From Lolium rigidum (lineage: Eukaryota > Streptophyta > Magnoliopsida > Poales > Poaceae), in contig NC_061514.1 of NCBI RefSeq assembly GCF_022539505.1, forward strand, positions 339,613,644 through 339,677,643: a stretch of DNA of 64,000 nt, given 5' to 3'. This document shows, one piece after another, positions 45,830 through 58,000 of this stretch. Positions within the stretch are counted from its first letter, which is position 1, and each line of letters begins with the position of its first letter. Both the position numbers and the translations under genes were made by a program. The notes under the pieces are model-generated. The model saw only the letters and a program-made list of their open reading frames with translations, did no database searches and had not been told where the DNA came from.

Positions 45830-48819
45830 CCTTATGATTCTATTATTAGTACAAGTTATGATGTTGATGCTTCTTCACTTGATAATACTTGATGCTCGCT
45901 CTTTTTCCGCGCCTAGCTGGAAGGCGTTGAAGAAAAGCACTCTTGGGAGATAACCCATGTTTTATTTCTGTAATTTTTATTTTGTTGAGTCATGGAAGTT
46001 ATTACCTCTGTAATAACCTCTCCTTATCATTTTTATTTTGTTTTTGTGCTAAGAATAGCCTCTAATAGGAAGAAAGTAAGATTTAGGGAGTTGTTGTCCT
46101 GAAAACAGATTCTATGCTATCACCATAAAAATTCGTATTCACAGCCAGAGAAGCCTTTTGAGCTGTCAATTTTTGTGCATATGAACCAGGTTATTATCTA
46201 ACTTCCGTTAGTTGAACAGTTTTAGATCTGAGCAAAAGAAGATTTTCAAAAAAAATCGATCTTTACCTGCTGTTCTGTTTTGACAGATTTATGTCACTAT
46301 TTGCATTTTCTTCTTAATCTCTTTCTTTTTGAGTTCTTTTGATCAAAGAGGTTTTTGAAGATGTTGCTACAGTAGATAATGATTCAATATATGTTTGATA
46401 TATGTTATAACTGAACCCAAGAGGATTTTTTATTTTGATTACACTAATGCTGCTAATAAAGAATTGTGTGAAGTTTTGTATGAAGCAAGTTTTCAAGTGT
46501 AACGAGAGAAGAATGATGTAATGAGATGAAGAATGGACAAAATCTCAATCTTGGGGATGCCTATGTCACCCCAAGAAATATTCAAGAGGTACAAGCGTCA
46601 AAGCTTGGGGATTCCCAAGGCATCCCCTCTTCGTCAACAAAGCAACATGTCATCTTTCTATGCCCTATAATTTTATTGCTTCATGCGCTATGTGTTGTTC
46701 TTGGAGCGTCTTTATTTTTGTTTTTTGTTTTTTTTTCTGTAGAATATGGTTGGATCCCGGAATATTTGCTTTGGAGAATGACATACTCCGTTTTGATTGC
46801 ATAGAACGCTCTAGTTTTCGCTCTTATTGTTCTGCAAGTGTTCTGGTATGATAGTGCTGCGTCTAGCTCTTGTTCTTTCACTCGAATTATGTTCATAGCT
46901 CATTTGTATTCTCTATTTATGTATTATTAGCTCTCTGATCCATATTGTTTTCATCTCTGAGAGTTATTTCAAATAAGTTGATTGGTGTTGGAGACGACTA
47001 AAATGTTTTATGCTTATAGTGATGCAAAAGGAAGCTTGTCTAGACTGTGGCATAGACTTTGGCATGTCATGTTGGATGTTATTCTTGTCATATGTTTAGT
47101 ATTTATTGTTATAGCATGACTTGTCTCAAATAGCTGAGAGTGCATAATGTGCTATTGAAAGAATCATGTGTTGTTTCCATCATACAAAGCATAATATTGT
47201 GGTATTCTCCTTTGATGCTTTTTTGTTTGACTTGGCACATGCTTATACCATGTTATGGCTATAACCAGTCAACTAAAGCCTCTATGATCATTTAGTTTTT
47301 GACTTGTAATATCACTTTATGCTTTGACTAATAATGTTTTGTCGCTATGCATGATTATGGCCATTATTGCTCTCTCAGTTGGTCACTCCCAGTCTTTTGC
47401 TAGCCTTCGCCTGTACTGAGTATGAACTCTACTCGTGGATCCAACCACCAAAAAAACCAAAGTTTGCCAATTGTGTTCACCATATCTACCGACTAGCATT
47501 ATTGCTATTCCAAGTATGTTCATTATGTTTTTATTTATCTTCCAAATTAAATTTTGGCATGATAAAATTAGTTAGTAAATCTCTCATGAACTTGATGGCA
47601 CATTTACTTTCTTGTACTTAATAAACTTGAGCCATTGTAACTATCTTATGAAGTTTATATGTTTGCAAATTGTGAGTTGGGACTTAGCACATTCATGCTT
47701 TCATGGTGAATGCTTTCAACATTGCACTTATTCCTATTTAGTTGATGTCATGTTTTTTTGTTTATGGATGCTAGCGGTGCGAAATAAAATGGAAACTTGT
47801 AACTCCATGGAGTTTGTATATATGTTAGAGAAACGCCTGGGCCGCTAATCTAAGCCATGCATCATTCATGGTGGAAATTTACAGTGAACCATAGTGAGCA
47901 TTCTATGAAGCATCTTCAATAAAAAGCTATACCCATAGTAAATAAAAGGATTGTTGAGATGCTCATTGTCTGTTTGTCTTGTCATTTTGGCTTGGGATTG
48001 CTCCTATGCATGAGTACTTCCATATCATGGGGCAGGAGGTATCTCGTTGGCGTTCTCGATGATACATGTATACTTACAATGACAAAAACTTATTTGGGAC
48101 CTAAGTTGAGTAGTATGAGGTTTAGGTACTCATATTCAAGGGGCACGACATTTTCAACTTGTGATTTGTCAAGCAGATAACTCATATTTGCCCTCAGATT
48201 AACGTTAACCATTCAAGATGCTTATGATAGGGGCAATGAGAGCTCAAAGATAATGAGTACCATACATTTTGGAAGGTTTATAAAACTTGTTAACCTTGCT
48301 TACTCTACAAAGAGTCTTTATTTTACTTTTATGTTGAGTCTTCATCTTCTGCTTTATGCACCAACTAAGAGAGCATAGTTGCCATTCTTAGTGCAATGTG
48401 CATAGTCCCAAAGTTATTATTGATTGATTCATGATTATGCTATTGCTTAATCTTAAATTACTTGTATCTAGTCACCCTTTGAACTTTAAAGGTGTCCTAG
48501 CATTTATGTTTTGCTACTTCATAAAGGACATGTTGAGTATCACTTTGCTATGTTTTCTCTATGCTTATAAACAAACAGTTGCTTTTAATGCACAATTATT
48601 CACGATCTTTTGTTTGAGTTACTTCTCATGTTATAACGTAGTTGCTAAGTTCTATTGTTCGAATTATATCTATCATGCCTATGTTTAGAGTACTTTGATC
48701 CCAGCTTACAATGCTTTACAATAACTTGATCACGATTGTGTTGGTTGCATGTCACCTCAAAAATTATTTTGTTATCACTTACCTACTCGAGGACGAGCAG
48801 GAGTTAAGCTTGGGGATGC
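45830..48819 (+). other. Non-coding 3' interior of the Athila-like element
   Basis: About 3 kb after the protease stop. It begins with the leftover AAGGCGTTGAAGAAAAGC also present in the minus-strand relative (17100-17135), includes GCTTGGGGATTCCCAAGGC hairpin-forming words (46530-46630), is T-rich, and ends in the purine tract. No RT or integrase motifs on either strand. Confidence 0.75.
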
Positions 48820-50431
48820 TGATACGTCGCAAACATATTTCTATAATTTTTGATGCTCCATGCTTGTTTTACACCAATTTATATATGTTTTGCTTACACT
48901 TCGTTGCACTTTTATACATTTTTCGGCACTAACCTATTATCAAGATGCCACAGTGCCAGTTCCCTGTTTTCTGCTGTTTTGTATTTTAGAAAAGTTGTAC
49001 ATGAAATATTCTCGGAATTGGACGAAACAAAAGCCAAAGTCAATATTTTACCGTAACAAAGACAGAGTCCAGAGCGAGGACGAAGAGGAGGCGCAGGGCG
49101 GCCAGACCATGCCTTGGCGCGGCCTGGCCTGGGCCCGCGCCAAGGGGTGGTGTGGGCCACCCTGGCCTCCACCGACCTCGCCATTCCGCCTATTTATTCA
49201 CGATCTCGGGAAAAACCTAAAAACCCGAGCCTCCATCCACGAAAAGTTCCGTCGCGGCCGCCATCGCAGATCCTAGGTCGGGAGGGTCCTTAAGCTCTTC
49301 CCAGCACCCTGCCAGAGGGGGAGATCATCACCGAAGGCCTCTACATCGCCATGCCTACCTCCGAAGTGATGCGTGAGTATTTCATCCCTGGATAATGGAT
49401 CCATAGCAGTAGCTACATGGTTGTCTTCTCCATTTGTGTGTCATGTTTAGATCTTGTGAGCTTCCCTACATGATCAAGATAATGCTTATGTAATGCTACT
49501 TGTTGTGTTTGCTAGGATCCGATGAATATTGAATACTATGTTGAGATCGATTATATATATTTGTCATATGTTATTTGTGATCTTGCATGCTCTCCGTTGC
49601 TAGTAGATACTCTGGCCAAGTAAATGCTTGTGACTCCAAGAGGGAGTATTTATGCTCGATAGTAGGTTCATGCCTCTAGTTTTCTGGAAAAGTGACAATA
49701 ACTTCTAAGATTGTAGATGTGTTATTGCTACTAGGGAGAAAACAACAATGTTTTATCCAAGGGTAATTTTATTGTTTACTTTACACACATTGCTTAATGC
49801 GATAATCTGTTGCTTGCAACTTAATACTGGAAGGGGTTCGGACGATAACCAAAAGGTGGATTATTAGTCATATACATAGTTGGATTATGGTCCATGTATT
49901 ATTTTGTAATGCCCAAACGAATCTCATAGTAAATCATCTTGTCATGTATGGTATTTATTCTATCAATTTTCCAGCTGTAATTTGTTCACCAAGCATGTTA
50001 TTTATTTTTATGGAGAGACACCTCTAGTGAACTGTGGACCCTGTTCCTTTCCTTTACACTGATAAATTCATCTACTGCAATCCTGTTCTGTTTACTTTCT
50101 GCAAGTATTGTTCTCTTTAATTACTGCAAACATCTTTTTCCACTCGATATATTTAATCCTTTGTGCTCAGCAAAATCGGTGAGATTGACAACCTCACTGT
50201 AAGTTGGGGCAAAGTATTTTGGCTGTGTTGTGTGCAGGTTCTACGTTGTTGCTGACGCCGGTAGTGCGCCCTACCAATAGTCAGCTAGCAACACCTACAG
50301 AAGTCACACCTTTCTCCTACTGGTCGATTAAACCTTGGTTTCTTACTAAGAAAAAACTTGTTGTTGTGCTCATCACACCTTCCTCTTGGGGTTCCCCAAC
50401 GAGATTGCCAACTTCCATGGCAGCACCATCA
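48820..50431 (+). repeat. 3' LTR of the Athila-like element
   Basis: Starts TGATACGTCGC, ends ACCATCA, 1612 bp; followed by TSD GGGCG. Confidence 0.92.
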
Positions 50432-51506
50432 GGGCGCTACATGAATGACATTGATCATATAATGTAATCCAAATAACATACCATTCATCCCTAATTCAGT
50501 TGTGTAGGTGTGTGATCCTAATATAGTTATGCATACTATCCAAGAGAATTTGCATGACATCTTTTGTCATGCCTTTCCATTTCACTGGAGCCAAGTTGGA
50601 ACTATAGGCAATCGTGGTCTATCCTTTCGAATAGCCCGAAACAAAGCATTAGCACTTCATGAACACACAATATCCTCAAATTATTACGTATTCCCAATGT
50701 TTTTCCCTAATTGTCACTTTAGGGTTCGCATGTTCAACATAATAATAAGCAATATACCTTGCTAATAAATACCAAAATCAGATATATGATAGGGCAATAT
50801 AAGTTCAGTATTAAAATCATGTCACTCGGGTCCTAGCAACAAGCATTAAACATAGCAAAGGTGTACCAACACTCATACATGAATATCCTCAAGAAAAATA
50901 CGTCAAATCTCGATACATATGGATAATTAAATGATCAATCTCATCCAATCCCCATCTACCTCACATGCGTACAGAGAACTACTCACACATGATGATGGAG
51001 AGCGATCACATGGTTGTTGGTGATGACGTTGGTGGTGATGATGGTGAAGAAGACCTTAAAATCACCCTCTTCGACGTGTAGAGCAAGATCAATCTGACCC
51101 CCAAAACGAAGATCGTCAATATGGCAGCGCTCTATTTCGCAAAAAGTTCTATGCCTATGGCAAGGTAAGTTTTAAGGGTATATAAGGGGGTACGCGAAAG
51201 GAGGAGGCGAGACGATGCTTGAGGGCCGGGATGGCCCAGGTGGCGCTCCCTATCCATTGCGCCGCGTCATTGGTCCCTTTTTGGGCCTCGTGGCCCCTCT
51301 CGTGTGATTACAAAGCTATAGGTCCCACTTTTTGGTGAAAACTTCCGTGGTATTTTTCCTCGATTTTATTTCCTGCGAAAACAGATAGAAAGAAGACTTT
51401 TGCTAAAAACAGTGTCAGATTTAGTAGTTTTACCCAAGTTCAGTGAGGTTGCGGAGCAAATCATTGACCAATGTGCTTGGAAATTATATACATTCGAGAT
51501 GTATCA

Positions 51507-51757
51507 GATGCCTATTACATCGACTCAGGAATTAGCTACAACACCTTGAAAATCCCGAGGAGGATAACAATGGAGCTCCTAAACGGAGAAAGAGAGAGGG
51601 GTCCGCAAAGTCATATGGTGATGATTTTATTGTGTACCTTGTGGATCATACTCACACTTCTATTTCAAAAGCCTATGCATCCCCGGATGCTGCCTATCGG
51701 AAGGAAACCGTCCGTAGTGAGATGGATTCTATTTTGGATAATGTAACTTGGGAGATC
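51507..51757 (+). pseudogene. copia reverse transcriptase, N-terminal piece
   Basis: Reads KSYGDDFIVYLVDHTHTSIS and RSEMDSILDNVTWEI, the start of the RVT_2 domain (E-M-x-S-x-x-x-N-x-TWE). It is interrupted by the CACTA element with TSD ATC; coding resumes at 58001 with TVCPYGCKPVGYKWVFKK. Confidence 0.87.
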
Positions 51758-51779
51758 CACTGGTAGAAAAAGGGCCTTT

Positions 51780-51970
51780 AATCCCGGTTCGCAACTTCCA
51801 TTAATCCTGGTTGCGCAACCGGTATTAAATATGCGGGACTAAAGGCCCCCCCTTTAGTCGCGGTTGCTTACGAACCGCGACTAAAGGTCCGTCCACGTGG
51901 GCGCCAGCCATCCGTCGGGGCGGAGGACCTTTAGTCGCGGTTCGCCTGGCCAACCGCGACTAAAGGCCTC
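51780..51970. repeat. CACTA subterminal repeats, left end
   Basis: Direct and inverted CCTTTAGTCGCGGTT / AACCGCGACTAAAGG units that pair as long hairpins; the matching right-end cluster is at 57755-57965. In CACTA elements such units bind the TNPA-like protein. Confidence 0.85.
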
Positions 51971-52237
51971 CGCAGGTTTAGGGTTTTAGCCCCCCCCCCC
52001 TAAATCTGGTTTCTTTTTAATTTGTATTGTTTTATTTTTTATATTTTATTTTGTGTTTTATTTTAATTTTGAAGAAGTTTCAGTACACATATTCTACGCT
52101 ACTATATACATATGCATATGAATGTACAATTTCAAACAAGTTTGAAATTAGAAACAAGAAGAATTCAAGAGGAATATACAATATATATTCAATCTCGGAT
52201 GACCATATACAATTTCGAACAAGTTTCCATACACAAT

Positions 52238-55200
52238 TTACGGCATCAGAAGTTCTACGTCCTCGTAATAGTGTTCTCCTTTAGGATGGAGGACTTCCCT
52301 CATCAAAAATCCTGCTATTTCCTCTTGAATTGGTCGGAAGCGAGCTTCTGGACTAAGCGTCTTCCGGAAGTAATTCCTCTTGACGTTGTTATCCGACGGC
52401 TTCCGCTCAGAGGTGTATCTCCGGATGAACTCACAAACATAGTATCCACATAGATTGGTCCCCGGTGGCTGAATATCCCCAGACAGTAACCTTCTAAATT
52501 CTAGCTCTTTTTTGAATTCACCGACCGTTTCATCTGAGAACCGTCTCCTAACCCTACAGGGCAAAGAAAATTAAATGAACAAGGGAGTTATTAGTTACTT
52601 GATACTAGGAAATGCACGAAAGAGGCCGATCGATATAGAGAGCAAATGATTAAAAATAATTACTTTTGCAGCATATTTCTCATGTTGACCCAAAGCTTTG
52701 GATCCATATTTAGAGAGTCCATGATGAGAACTCTGGAGGTGTGAAATTCAATTATTATAAGAATCCAGTGGAACCTGCGGACACGATACATGCACAGTCA
52801 TGCATAACTCATTGATTAGACATACCATGCATGGAGTAAACAAAAGAGAATGTGCTCAAGACAGAAACACTCACCCAAAATGGTAAGGAAATAGAATTTG
52901 ACTTTTGAGTTGCTGCTTTGTAAGAAAATCTCACAGGTCTTGCTCCACATCGCGGGGGTGTTTTTCTAACACATATCCATTAACGATATGTGGGTCAATG
53001 AACCCAACATCGTGGATGTTCCTTTTTTGGCATTCCCCAATCTTCATTCTGCATAATAGCGTACACAACAATATAGTTAGGACAATATATATAGTGCGAG
53101 GCAATGAACGAGATGAGGTAGAAATAAATCACTTACGAACGTAGCAATTGATGATAGATTTGTCGAGCTCGCGCAGATTGAACAGCTGGAACAATTCACT
53201 CATATGAACTGTTACATAGTAATGTTTGAAGTGATGCTCATGTCTAACTTCCGCATAAATATATTCTTTGCCGGCGTTATTTTTTATGTAACCCTTGTAC
53301 CAACGCAGGCTCGACGAGAGGCCCATTCAACACATATGTAATTGCTACCTCATCCATTGGCACCTCCTCAAGGCCTAACACTGCACGAAGAGTCATACCG
53401 ATCTCGGCCGCTTTTTCTCTAGCACCCGTTACAGTCATTCCCTGTGCTGCCGCAACTGCTATGATAGCGGGGTCCATTAGTTCAAAGTCCTTATCCATAT
53501 CGGCTCTGAAGGACGACGTCATAGCATCCGGACCGGCGTCTTTCACTATGAGCGGGGGGATCGATTGTTTATTTTGTTCCCCGAGATGGGCAACTTGTTT
53601 CCCGCTTTTTTTTACCTTCTTTCTTCTCCTCCAAGGCTTTCTTCTCCTTCTCCGCCAAGGCTTTCTTCTCCTTCAATATTTTTGCTTGACTATGAAGTTC
53701 ACGTTCATAGTCGTCAGGCATATTCTTCTCGGCTTGGGACGGTGTCGTCAAAAATGACTTAGCCACTTATTTTCCTTCTTAGAAAATACTGGCTTGGGCT
53801 CAGACTCTTTTTTCGCCTTCATATCTGCCTTCCATTTCTCATACTGACCAGCCGCGGCCAAGTTGGTTTGCTCTTCACTTAGTTCCCAAGGCCTTGGGAG
53901 GAGAGGCTTCAGTGATGGCTCCGGTACCTTTGTGGTCTTAGGTACATAAGGGTCCGGGTTAATAGTCCAGGAGGAGGTTGCCTTGCTGTCCGCCTGCTTC
54001 TGCTTCTTCACCGGAGGTGGATTGGGGGCGGCGTACCCGCTGGAGGCGGACTGGGGGGGCGGCGGCTGCTTACCCGCCGGAGGTGGATTAAAGGGCGGGG
54101 GCGGCTGACGTGAAGGAGGTGTAGGTGAACCACCACCGCCGCCGCCGCCACCACCACCACCACCAGAGGGGGGTGGACTTGTCGGCCTTGGCGCCTCGCC
54201 TGGAAACAGTATGTACTTCTTTTCCCATAGAATGAACTGGCGCTTGACATCTCCAAGTATTTTCTCCCCTTCGGGTGTAGCATAGTCAATCTCCAGGTCC
54301 TCAAACCCTTGGACTATGTCCTCCACCGTGACATGAGCATAGCCATCTTGAATGGGGTTGTTGTGGTGGAGTGCTCCAGGTGTACAGGGTAAAGCACTGC
54401 CGATAGCTGCCTTCGTGGAAATGTTCCCCACTGGATAATGCAGATCACATTCTTTAATCGCATTTACATCATCCACGGGGTAGTGAGGCTCCGGTGCACG
54501 AATCTCGATCGTCGGTGCATTAGCACCAGCCAAGGTGAAGGGTGCATTAGCACCAGCCGGGGCCTCCGTGGAAGCCACGCTGCTTCTCCGCTGCTGGCTT
54601 CAGAGATCCGCTGGATGATCTTCATGCGGCCATTCCGATGATCTTTCTTTTACTAGTTCAGTCACAATTTTATTCATCTCATAGAGTTCCGATGCCAAGT
54701 GCCCCACAAGATCTGCATCCCGATCCATCTTTCTCTTACGGCTTCTGTAACTGTACGGGTCATTTTTCTGGGAAAACCCTACTTTCCACGGAACGGTACC
54801 TTTGCCTCGTACACGTCCTCCGTGTTCAGGATTCCCGAGGGCAAATGTCAGCGTGTCGTTCTCTCTGTTGAACCTGATCTTCCCCTCTTGAGCTTTGGTC
54901 ATTGTGTCAATAAGGGTTTAAACTTTGTCAGTCGGTGAACACACTCCCCTGTCACCGGGTCTAGCGATCCCCCATGCCCGTACCAACACCTTTTGGCCCT
55001 TGGGTCCCATCCCTCTGTACCTAGAGGGATTCCTCGCTGCCTCAGGTCGTCCTCCATCTTCTGCCACTTAGGCTCCGAAAGGCGGTATCCTCCTAGCCCC
55101 ATAATATGATTGTACGTTTTCTTAGCTGCATTTGCCTTATTTTTTTTCCGATATGGCCTTGAAATGCTCCGATTGCTTTTGCCTCACAAATTCGGGCCAA

Positions 55201-55660
55201 TCATCTTTCAGCTTCTCATGATGTCCATTGAAATCCGGAGTCTTCCCCTTCTCGACATATTTAGCCGTAAATTTTTCTTGTAGGTCCGGAATGCTTCGGC
55301 CATCTTCTGAAGAGCGAACTCTTTGACTAGCCTCCTCCTCTCACATCCACCCTCCACCTCGTTACCCTCTTCATCGTATTTGTTGTATTCCGGAGGTAGA
55401 ATGAAATGCTCCATAAGCTTTCTCCAGCATTCCTTTTTCGTTCTCTTGTTGACAAAACTGAAACCAACACGTGCCTTCACTGGCTCATGCCATTCCTGGA
55501 CGGTGATCGGGACACTGTCTCTAACAACGACTTCGCATTGGTTGATGAACTTGGTATAATGCGCTTCGGGCTCCAGCGGCCTGCCGGTTGCACTGATAAC
55601 ATCGATGTTATATGTTACTCCTTGTTTTAGCGTCTTGGTTTTGCCACGCTTTGTCTTCAC
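52238..55660 (-). pseudogene. CACTA second ORF: Transposase_24 (Ptta/En/Spm) with C48 Ulp1-like protease
   Basis: From 55660: MKTKRGKTKTLKQGVTYNID, then KARVGFSFVNKRTKKECWRK and LMEHFILPPEYNKYDEEGNE, the plant Transposase_24 region. It continues in shifted frames with GLGGYRLSEPKWQKMEDDL (55102), KRKMDRDADLVGHLASELYE (54730) and a Pro/Gly-rich linker (54010-54200). The C-terminal Ulp1 module follows as exon-like pieces: HDVGFIDPHIVNGYVLE (about 53010), FHWILIIIEF with catalytic His (52770), VLIMDSLNMD with catalytic Asp (52720), and NLCGYYVCEFIRRY with catalytic Cys (52448-52450). It ends at 52238. His-Asp-Cys are all kept. Several breaks could be introns, but stops near 54600 and frameshifts near 55230 suggest decay. 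Confidence 0.78.
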
Positions 55661-56093
55661 CGATTTTTTCGACGATCCGGCCGAGGGCTAAAATAAGAAA
55701 GAGAGTCGCGTTAATACACATATTTATTCAAATCGGTAAATTTGTATCACCAGAGGCTCAATGTATATATATACCTCACCGGAGGTGGTTGCTAATTGCT
55801 TATCTCCTCGCCTGCCTCACCGATCATGCAGATCGAAGAGGAAAAGTCCGAAGAAGTTAGGGAGAGAACGTAATTGCCGGGCAGGGAGATGATGGGTCAC
55901 ATGGCGGAGACAGTGGCGGCGTTAATGCAACGTGGCAGATGAAACGCGAGCGAGTTGTAGTTGAACGTTAGGTATGCGTTGACGTGACAGTCCATGTGTA
56001 AGAAGAAACATGCTTGAACAGGCGGACGTGTGTGGAGAATAAATGATGACGTGGCTGCATGAGGAAGCAGGGAAATCAGCTAGTGGGGCTCTC

Positions 56094-57410
56094 CTATTTA
56101 GAGATAAAAGATTCCTCTTCTTTGTGCTTATCCCACACACGTACACCAGGTCTGCCCCACAACTGTAAAAGTTCATCAACTAATGGCCTTAGGTACACAT
56201 CGATGTCATTGCCGGGTTGCTTCGGAGCTTGGATGAGCACTGTCATCATAATGAACTTCCGCTTCATGCACAACCAAGGAGGAAGGTTGTAGATGCATAG
56301 AGTCACTGGTCAGGTGCTATGGCTGGAGCTCTGCTCGCCAAAAGGATTCATGCCATCTATACTTAGACCAAATCTTATGTTCCTTGCATCAGCTGCAAAA
56401 TCTTTGAAATCTCTGGCGATCTTTCTCCATTGCGTTCCATCTGCGGGGTGTCTCAACTCCCCGTCTAACTTACGGTCATCTTTGTGCCATCGCAATAACT
56501 TGGCATGCTCTTTGTTCCTGAACAGACGTTTCAACCGTGGTATTATAGGAGCATACCACATCACCTTGGCGGGAACCCTCTTCCTGGGTTTCTCGCCCTC
56601 AACATCATCACCAGGGTCATCGCCTCTGATCTTATAACGCAATGCAGTGCATACCGGGCATTCATTCAAATTCTCGTATTCACCGTGGTAAAGGATGCAG
56701 TCGTTAATGCATGCATGTATCTTCAGAACCTCTAAACCTAGAGGGCATACAACCTTCTTTCCTTCGTACGTACTGGCGGGCAACTCGTTATTCTTTGGAA
56801 ACATATTCTTCAACATTTTCAGCAAGTTTTCAAATCCTGAGTCAGCTACACCTTCCCGTGCCTTCCATTTCAGCAAATCCGAGTGTGCAGCCTGGCTTTT
56901 TCAGACCATTATCGCATCCTGGGTACATCGATTTTTTGTGATCCTCTAACATGCGATCCAAATTCTCCCTCTCCTTTTCAGTTTCGCAGTGTCTCCGTGC
57001 ATCAGCAATGGTCCGACCAAGATCATCAGCGAGCTCATCACGTGCCTCTTCTTCACCTTCCCCTTCCCCTTCACCTTCCCCACCTTCAGCATCCTCCATG
57101 AAAGTATCACCGAAATGATCAGGATAGTTTTCATCGATGATATCATCCCCTTCTTCATCTTCTTCCATTATAACCCCTCTTTCTCCATGCTTGGTCCAAC
57201 AATTAAAGCTTGGCATGAAACCGTGCCGAAGCAGGTGCAGGTGAACTTCTCTTGAGGAAGAGTAACCCTTCTAATTCTTACAGCCAACACATGGATAGAT
57301 AACAAAAACCCCCTGCTTGTTCGCATTAGCCACTACGAGGAAATCTTGCAAACCCGTAGTGAACTCGCCGGAGAGTCGGTTACCGTACATCCATTGCCGA
57401 TTCATCTGCA
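56094..57410 (-). pseudogene. CACTA tnp2-type transposase, N-terminal half only
   Basis: Starts MNRQWMYGNRLSGEFTTGLQ (transposase-associated domain), with a premature TAG after YPCVGCKN (about 57275). It then has an acidic Gly-Glu repeat (57040-57085), CETEKERENLDRMLEDHKKS, a frameshift near 56875, and the tnp2 domain WKAREGVADSGFENLLKML, HACINDCILYHGEYENLNEC and FGLSIDGMNPFGEQSSSHST, followed in another frame by KQPGNDIDVYLRPLVDELL to 56094. The rest of the catalytic domain is missing. Antisense frames here are shadows. Confidence 0.88.
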
Positions 57411-57754
57411 TTATTATTATATAAAGTATATAATTAACCATCATGCATTTGTTAAACTAACTAGCTAGAAATAATAGAAATTAAACAATGAACTACACAC
57501 ATGCATATTTTATCAGTGACACATGAAAGGTTCAAGTTGCTAACCGCGACCGAGGAGGAAAAATAAATGAGAAAGCTCAAGTGTGGCTCGGACACTTCAT
57601 ATAATATTTGTTTCATGCTCTCGGGTATTTCATCGAACACCTTGTGTGCATAAGAGGAACCAAAAGCAAACCCACCACCCCTTGTGAAGATTGTGAAGAG
57701 AAGTGGCACCAAATGACTAAGTGAAGTGAGCTGAGCTGCCTTTTATAGGGATGT

Positions 57755-57965
57755 GCCTTTAGTCCCGGTTGGCCTGGCCAACCGCGACTAAAGGCATTCG
57801 GGCCAGGCCTGAGGACCTTTAGTCGCGGTTGGCCTAGCCAACCTCGACTAAAGCTCCTCCCGTCCACCAGCTGGCCACCGAGCGCGCTGGGCCCAGGTCT
57901 TTAGTCGCGGGTCGCCTCCCGAACCGCGAGACCCCGTTAGTCGCGGTTCCTATATTTTGGGGACT
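57755..57965. repeat. CACTA subterminal repeats, right end
   Basis: Inverted pairs of CCTTTAGTCGCGGTTGGCC and its complement near 57770-57850 and again near 57898-57945. Confidence 0.85.
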
Positions 57966-58000
57966 AATGGGGCGGATGGAAGCCTCTTTTTCTACTAGTG

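Larger units (their letters stand above)
36882..50431 (+). mobile_element. Complete Athila-like gag-protease retrotransposon interrupted by a MULE
   Basis: It is flanked by TSD GGGCG (36877-36881, 50432-50436). The 5' LTR spans 36882-38296 (1415 bp) and the 3' LTR 48820-50431 (1612 bp), both ending CAGCACCATCA. The 5' LTR has lost about 180 bp near 37753. The primer site TGGCACCATTGCCGGGGA is at 38305-38322 and the purine tract AAGCTTGGGGATGC at 48806-48819. Coding capacity is gag and aspartic protease only; about 3 kb after the protease stop shows no RT, RNase H or integrase. It depends on an autonomous relative. Removing the MULE leaves about 8.2 kb. Confidence 0.93.
36588..51506 (-). mobile_element. 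Solo LTR (minus orientation) split by a complete Ty3 element
   Basis: On the minus strand it starts TGATACATCTCGAATG (51506) and ends TGTGGGCATCA (36588). Without the nested element it is about 1.36 kb. Flanks GATGT and GATGC are a likely TSD with one change. No internal region is attached, so it is a solo LTR from unequal recombination. It separates copia integrase (36587) from the RT start (51507). Confidence 0.7.
51758..58000 (-). mobile_element. CACTA (En/Spm) transposon, defective
   Basis: Ends are CACTGGTAGAAAAAGGGCC (51758) and the complement CACTAGTAGAAAAAGAGGC (58000), with a 3-bp TSD ATC (51755-51757, 58001-58003). Subterminal repeats CCTTTAGTCGCGGTT and their complement occur within about 200 bp of both ends. 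Coding is on the minus strand: a tnp2-type transposase (57410-56094) and a second protein with Transposase_24 and Ulp1 protease regions (55660-52238). The transposase lacks its C-terminal half and has a stop and a frameshift, so the element is non-autonomous. It inserted into copia RT. Confidence 0.95.

Noticed and set aside
53277..54578. Separate Gly/Pro-rich and Lys/Glu-rich genes
   Set aside because: They are consecutive pieces of the CACTA second ORF, in its order and strand.
56505..57255. Plus-strand frames across the CACTA
   Set aside because: Shadows of the minus-strand transposase, which has recognisable tnp2 motifs.
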